Assembly: GCA_023395465.1 (NCBI GenBank)
Contig: JAEWZE010000232.1
Coordinates: forward strand, 1 to 19,115
Origin: Pseudomonadota bacterium
GTDB lineage: Bacteria > Pseudomonadota > Gammaproteobacteria > Xanthomonadales > Xanthomonadaceae
Length of the DNA: 19,115 bases
Direction of reading: 5' to 3'
Shown here: positions 13,664 to 19,115 of the stretch, piece by piece
How positions within the stretch are numbered: position 1 is the first letter of the stretch
Layout: the number at the start of each line of letters is the position of its first letter
Position numbers and translations under genes: made by a program
The notes under the pieces: model-generated
What the model was told of the DNA's origin: nothing
The model's input: the letters and a program-made list of their open reading frames with translations, nothing else
The model's database searches: none

Positions 13664-14311
13664 TCAGGGCGGCAGCGCGCAGGTGGAATCCGTGAGGATG
13701 CGCGTGACCCGCGCGAAGTCTTCCTGCAGCGCCGCCTTGTCGCCGGCGCGCGCATGCCGCCAGGCCGATTCGATCTCGCGCTGGCGCCGCTTCCAGCCCG
13801 CGCATTCGGCCTTCTGTCCGATGCGCGCGCAGGCGTCGTAGCGGTTCTCGCAGGCCTGGCCGACGCCGCCGGTGTCCAGGCGCACGCAGCGCGGCTTGGG
13901 CGCCGGATCCTCGCTCACGTAGCTGTCGTTGTCCCAGGTCTCGCACTGGTAGATCGGCGGCGGGGGCAGGCGCGCGTCGGCCGCCAGCCGCGCCGCCGCC
14001 GGCATTTCGGGACGCTCGGGCCCGGCGATCGCCTCGTCCTGGGGACCGGCGACCTGTTCGAAATCGGCCAGCGGCGGCGGCGTCCAGGCCGGCTCCTCGG
14101 CCACTACCAGGGCGGGTGCCGGCGGCGCGGACCGGGTCGGCAATGCCTCGACGCGGCGAATCTCCTGGCGGCTGCCGGCCGGGCAGGGCGTGCCGTTCTG
14201 GATCGTGACCTCGCCGCTGGCGGCGGTGCAGCGGTAGATGGTGGTGGCGTCCTGCGCCGGCGCGAGCGATGCGCCCGCCAGCAGCGCGGCAGTCAGCAGC
14301 AGCCGGCGCAT
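13664..14311 (-). CDS. Exported protein with two DUF4124-like cysteine modules
   Basis: This 215-residue protein has a signal peptide (RRLLLTAALLAGASLAPAQ). It then shows two short modules of the DUF4124 kind. The first (about 24-46) reads IYRCTAASGEVTIQNGTPCP; the second reads IYQCETWDNDSYVSEDPAPK. They are separated by a Pro/Ala/Glu-rich linker. The C-terminal half has further cysteines (CVRL, ACENRYDACARI, ECAGW, STCALPP) and a charged helical region with KRRQREIESAWRHARAGDK. Location is probably periplasmic. The ATG overlaps the stop of the upstream gene (TGATG), so the two are coupled. DUF4124 has no established reaction; function is unknown. Confidence 0.8.
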   Translation of the reverse strand: MRRLLLTAALLAGASLAPAQDATTIYRCTAASGEVTIQNGTPCPAGSRQEIRRVEALPTRSAPPAPALVVAEEPAWTPPPLADFEQVAGPQDEAIAGPERPEMPAAARLAADARLPPPPIYQCETWDNDSYVSEDPAPKPRCVRLDTGGVGQACENRYDACARIGQKAECAGWKRRQREIESAWRHARAGDKAALQEDFARVTRILTDSTCALPP

Positions 14312-15063
14312 CAGTGGCTGGCGCAGTCGGCGGCGAGCCGCGCGTTGATGCCGCGTTCCTCGACCCGCAGGGTGTCGCGCTCGCGCTCCTGGGCGTTGAA
14401 GAAGCGGCGCCGGATCTGCTCGCGGCGATCGACCAGGCGTGAGCACACCTCGGCCTGGGGCAGGGCATGGCAGGTGTCGCGGACCCAGGTGCCGGCGCCG
14501 CCGTAACCGCGGTGGATCCCATGTCCGGGGCGCGACGGATGGCCGGGCCGTGGCGGGTGGTCACCGCCAGCCGACGGGGGCTCCGGTCTCGGGGTGGGCG
14601 CGCCCACGTAGCCGCCCAGCGGCCGGTTGGCGAAGTACTCGCCCAGCGCGCTGCCGCCGCGGTCGGCATCCGGGTGGCCGCGGCGCCGGTCGCCGCGGTA
14701 TCCCAGCGTCCACAGCGGCACCCAGCGCGGATTGCCGTCGCCGGTATCGCTGGTGTAGCGGTCCCCCTCGGGGGTCACGCACTCGTACATCGGCTGCGGG
14801 GCGCGCGCGATCACCACCTGCGGCGCGGCCACTGCCGCAGGTGCGGGCGGCGGCGGGGCCGGCCGTGCCAGCGGTTCGCCATCCTGTGGGCGCTGCATCT
14901 CGCGGGTTTCCGCGGTGCTGCCGGCGTCGCAGGGCACGTTGCCCAGGGTCACGTGGCCATCGGCATCCACGCAGCGGTGCACCGTGACCGGATCGGCCGC
15001 GTGCGCGCCGCCGGCGGCCAGGAGCATCGCGAGCAGCAGACGGCAGGGCGGCAGCGGGCGCAT
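14311..15063 (-). CDS. Exported protein with two DUF4124-like modules and Gly/Pro-rich linker
   Basis: This 250-residue protein is the upstream partner of the preceding gene. A signal peptide (LLLAMLLAAGGAHA) is followed by VHRCVDADGHVTLGNVPCDA and, after a proline-rich linker, MYECVTPEGDRYTSDTGDGN. This is the same two-module layout as its neighbour. The middle (about 150-200) is rich in Gly, Pro, His and Arg. The C-terminus has a charged helical segment (SRLVDRREQIRRRFFNAQER) and a terminal Cys. The paralogy of the two genes is inferred from layout, not strong identity. It lies just downstream of gltD, after a 75-bp gap with no obvious terminator. Confidence 0.8.
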   Translation of the reverse strand: MRPLPPCRLLLAMLLAAGGAHAADPVTVHRCVDADGHVTLGNVPCDAGSTAETREMQRPQDGEPLARPAPPPPAPAAVAAPQVVIARAPQPMYECVTPEGDRYTSDTGDGNPRWVPLWTLGYRGDRRRGHPDADRGGSALGEYFANRPLGGYVGAPTPRPEPPSAGGDHPPRPGHPSRPGHGIHRGYGGAGTWVRDTCHALPQAEVCSRLVDRREQIRRRFFNAQERERDTLRVEERGINARLAADCASH

Positions 15064-15138
15064 GCGGCCATCTTGCCGGCGCCTGGGGGACGCTGCAAAC
15101 GCGGGCGTCGCAGATCGTGCCCGCGATTCAGTCGGCCA

Positions 15139-16620
15139 TCAGGCCGCGTCGAGCGCCGCGGCCGGCTGCGACTGGCGGCGCAGCTGGCGCGCGATCGCGG
15201 CCGCGGCGTCGCGGCCTTCCTGCACCGCGGTCACCACCAGGTCGGCTCCGCGCACGCAGTCGCCGCCGGCGAACAGGCGCTCGTGCGCGGTCTGGTAGGG
15301 CAGGCGGCCCTCGCCGCCGACGATCAGGCGGCCGTTCTCGCGCGCCTTCACGCCCAGCGCCTCCAGCCATTCCGGCGGCCGTGGCGAGAAGCCGAAGGCG
15401 ATGATCACCACGTCCGCCTCGATCACCGACTCGCTGCCGGCGATGGGTTCGGCGCGCTGGCGTCCGTTCGCGTCGGGCGTGCCCAGTCGCGTCTCGACCA
15501 CGCGCACGCCGCAGGCGTGGCGGCCGTCGCCGCTCTCGATCGACAGCGGCTGGCGGTTGAACAGGAAGCGCACGCCTTCCTCGCGCGCGTTGGCCACCTC
15601 GCGTGCCGAGCCGGGCATGTTGGCCTCGTCGCGGCGGTAGGCGCAGGTCACGCTGGCCGCGCCCAGCCGGACCGCCGAGCGAACGCAGTCCATGCCGGTG
15701 TCGCCGCCGCCCAGCACGACCACGCGCTTGCCGGCCAGTGCCGGCAGCTGCAGCTGGTCTTCCCAGCCCGCGATCGGCCGGCCGTGGGGCTCGCGCCCGG
15801 TGACCAGGCGCCCGTTCTGCACCAGGAACGGCAGCGCGGGCAGCACCCCGTCCAGCTCCTGGCCGGGCAGGCCGCCGTCGGTATAGCGGTAGGCGCCCAC
15901 GCCGAGGAAGACCGCGTCGTACTCCGACAGCAGGGTGCCGATGGCGACGTCGCGGCCCACCTCCACGCCCAGCCGGAAGCGCACGCCCATCTCTTCCAGC
16001 ACTTCGCGGCGCGTGCCGATCACCGACTTGTCGAGCTTGAAGCTGGGGATGCCGAACTGCAGCAGCCCGCCAATCTGTTCGTAGCGGTCGAACACCGTGG
16101 CCGCGATGCCGGCACGCGCCAGCCGGTCGGCGCAGGCCAGGCCCGCCGGACCGGCGCCGATCACCGCCACGCGATGGCCCGTGGCCACGACCTTGGACAG
16201 GTCGGGCCGCCAGCCCTGTTCGAAGGCGGTATCGACGATGTACTTCTCGACCGCGCCGATGGTGACCGCTCCGAAGCCGGCATTGAGCGTGCACGCGCCC
16301 TCGCACAGGCGGTCCTGCGGGCACACCCGCCCGCACATCTCGGGCAGCGGATTGGTCTCGTGGCACAGTGCGGCCGCCTCGAGGATGCGGCCTTCCTCCA
16401 CCAGCGCCAGCCAGTTGGGGATGTAGTTGTGCACCGGGCACTTGGCTTCGCAGTACGGGTTGCCGCAGTCCAGGCAGCGGCCGGCCTGGTGCACCGCCTC
16501 GGCCTGGCCGAACTTGCCGTACAGCTCGTTCCAGTCGCCCTCGGTGCGCAGCTGCAGCGGCACCTTGCGCGGCATGTCGCGCGGGATATCAAGGAACTGG
16601 AAAACCTGCTTCTTGCTCAT
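15139..16620 (-). CDS. gltD: Glutamate synthase small subunit (NADPH)
   Basis: This 493-residue subunit passes electrons from NADPH through FAD and Fe-S clusters to GltB for glutamate synthesis from glutamine and 2-oxoglutarate. The N-terminal cysteine region has CLDCGNPYCEAKC (49-61) and C96, C100, C106 and C110, which ligate two 4Fe-4S clusters in the family. The FAD fingerprint VAVIGAGPAGLAC is at 151-163, and the pyridine nucleotide fold VVVLGGGDTGMDC lies about two thirds along. The C-terminal FAGGDCVRGADLVVTAVQEG is also diagnostic. The ATG at 16620 begins the standard MSKKQVFQFLDI N-terminus. It follows gltB after 127 bp, unusually filled with repeats. Confidence 0.96.
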   Translation of the reverse strand: MSKKQVFQFLDIPRDMPRKVPLQLRTEGDWNELYGKFGQAEAVHQAGRCLDCGNPYCEAKCPVHNYIPNWLALVEEGRILEAAALCHETNPLPEMCGRVCPQDRLCEGACTLNAGFGAVTIGAVEKYIVDTAFEQGWRPDLSKVVATGHRVAVIGAGPAGLACADRLARAGIAATVFDRYEQIGGLLQFGIPSFKLDKSVIGTRREVLEEMGVRFRLGVEVGRDVAIGTLLSEYDAVFLGVGAYRYTDGGLPGQELDGVLPALPFLVQNGRLVTGREPHGRPIAGWEDQLQLPALAGKRVVVLGGGDTGMDCVRSAVRLGAASVTCAYRRDEANMPGSAREVANAREEGVRFLFNRQPLSIESGDGRHACGVRVVETRLGTPDANGRQRAEPIAGSESVIEADVVIIAFGFSPRPPEWLEALGVKARENGRLIVGGEGRLPYQTAHERLFAGGDCVRGADLVVTAVQEGRDAAAAIARQLRRQSQPAAALDAA

Positions 16621-16623
16621 GGG

Positions 16624-16742
16624 CCGGGATTCGGGATTGGGGAGTCGGGATTCGGAAAGGCGCCACGCGCGAATGCGGCGCATGGGTCGGGAGGCACGCC
16701 TCCGCGTGTCCGGTTCCCGATTCCCGATTCCCGATTCCCGGC
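16624..16742. repeat. Inverted heptamer-repeat element between gltB and gltD
   Basis: The left arm (16624-16655) is a degenerate run of CGGGATT units. The right arm (16710-16742) is a clean tandem run of the heptamer CGATTCC in the opposite orientation. About 54 bp separate the arms. In the gltBD transcript the arms could form a long hairpin. Similar GATTCCC arrays are, to my knowledge, common in intergenic regions of Xanthomonadaceae genomes. The element leaves little room for other signals: it ends 5 bp before the gltB stop on one side and 3 bp before the gltD start on the other. Confidence 0.75.
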
Positions 16743-16747
16743 CCTCA

Positions 16748-19115
<2,368 letters not shown>

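Noticed and set aside
16617..16747. Open frame continuing through the GATTCCC repeats (NRESGIGNR-type peptide)
   Set aside because: The peptide is simply the translation of the heptamer repeat. GltB ends in a proper stop at 16748 and the repeat frame has no start signal.

Overview
The window is very GC-rich, densely packed chromosomal DNA. Its GC content, the GTGGGAGCG-headed REP-like repeats, the tandem GATTCCC repeats, and the pairing of gltBD with DUF4124-type secreted proteins suggest a gammaproteobacterium of the Xanthomonadaceae/Lysobacteraceae (Xanthomonas, Lysobacter or Luteimonas-like). This is inference from sequence character; no database search was possible.

Region 1 (144-10039, probably to 11294) is a pectin/oligogalacturonide utilisation locus. 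A minus-strand pair encodes an exported PL1-type pectate lyase and an exported type-B carboxylesterase, 2 bp apart. Divergent from it is a tightly coupled plus-strand operon: a MhpD-like 2-keto-4-pentenoate hydratase family enzyme, then the three TRAP transporter subunits DctP, DctQ and DctM. A LacI-family regulator follows, then kduI and kduD, which together convert 5-keto-4-deoxyuronate to 2-keto-3-deoxygluconate. Last comes an exported CE12-like rhamnogalacturonan acetylesterase carrying a C-terminal cupin domain. Near-identical palindromic sites (consensus TGAYACCGGTT) lie in the divergent promoter region, over the likely start of the LacI gene, and on the kduI promoter. The regulator therefore probably controls the whole locus and itself. 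Proposed flow: the secreted lyase and esterases release and de-esterify (unsaturated) uronates, the TRAP system imports an acidic sugar, and KduI/KduD feed the KDG pathway. The downstream kinase and aldolase are not in the window.

Region 2 (11305-13281) holds small accessory genes: a 44-residue putative lipoprotein on the minus strand, then on the plus strand a tropinone-reductase-like SDR, an overlapping ICMT/PEMT-type membrane methyltransferase, and a VOC/glyoxalase-family protein. Their shared role is unknown.

Region 3 (13282-15063) starts with a cluster of five alternately oriented REP-like palindromes. After it come two overlapping minus-strand genes for exported proteins with paired DUF4124-like modules.

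Region 4 (15139-19115) is the minus-strand glutamate synthase operon: gltB (5' end beyond the window) and gltD, separated by an inverted array of GATTCCC-type heptamers.

The least explained parts are the hydratase coupled to the TRAP genes, the esterase-cupin fusion, and the operator that sits inside two overlapping divergent promoters. No CRISPR array, phage, insertion sequence, tRNA or rRNA was seen.
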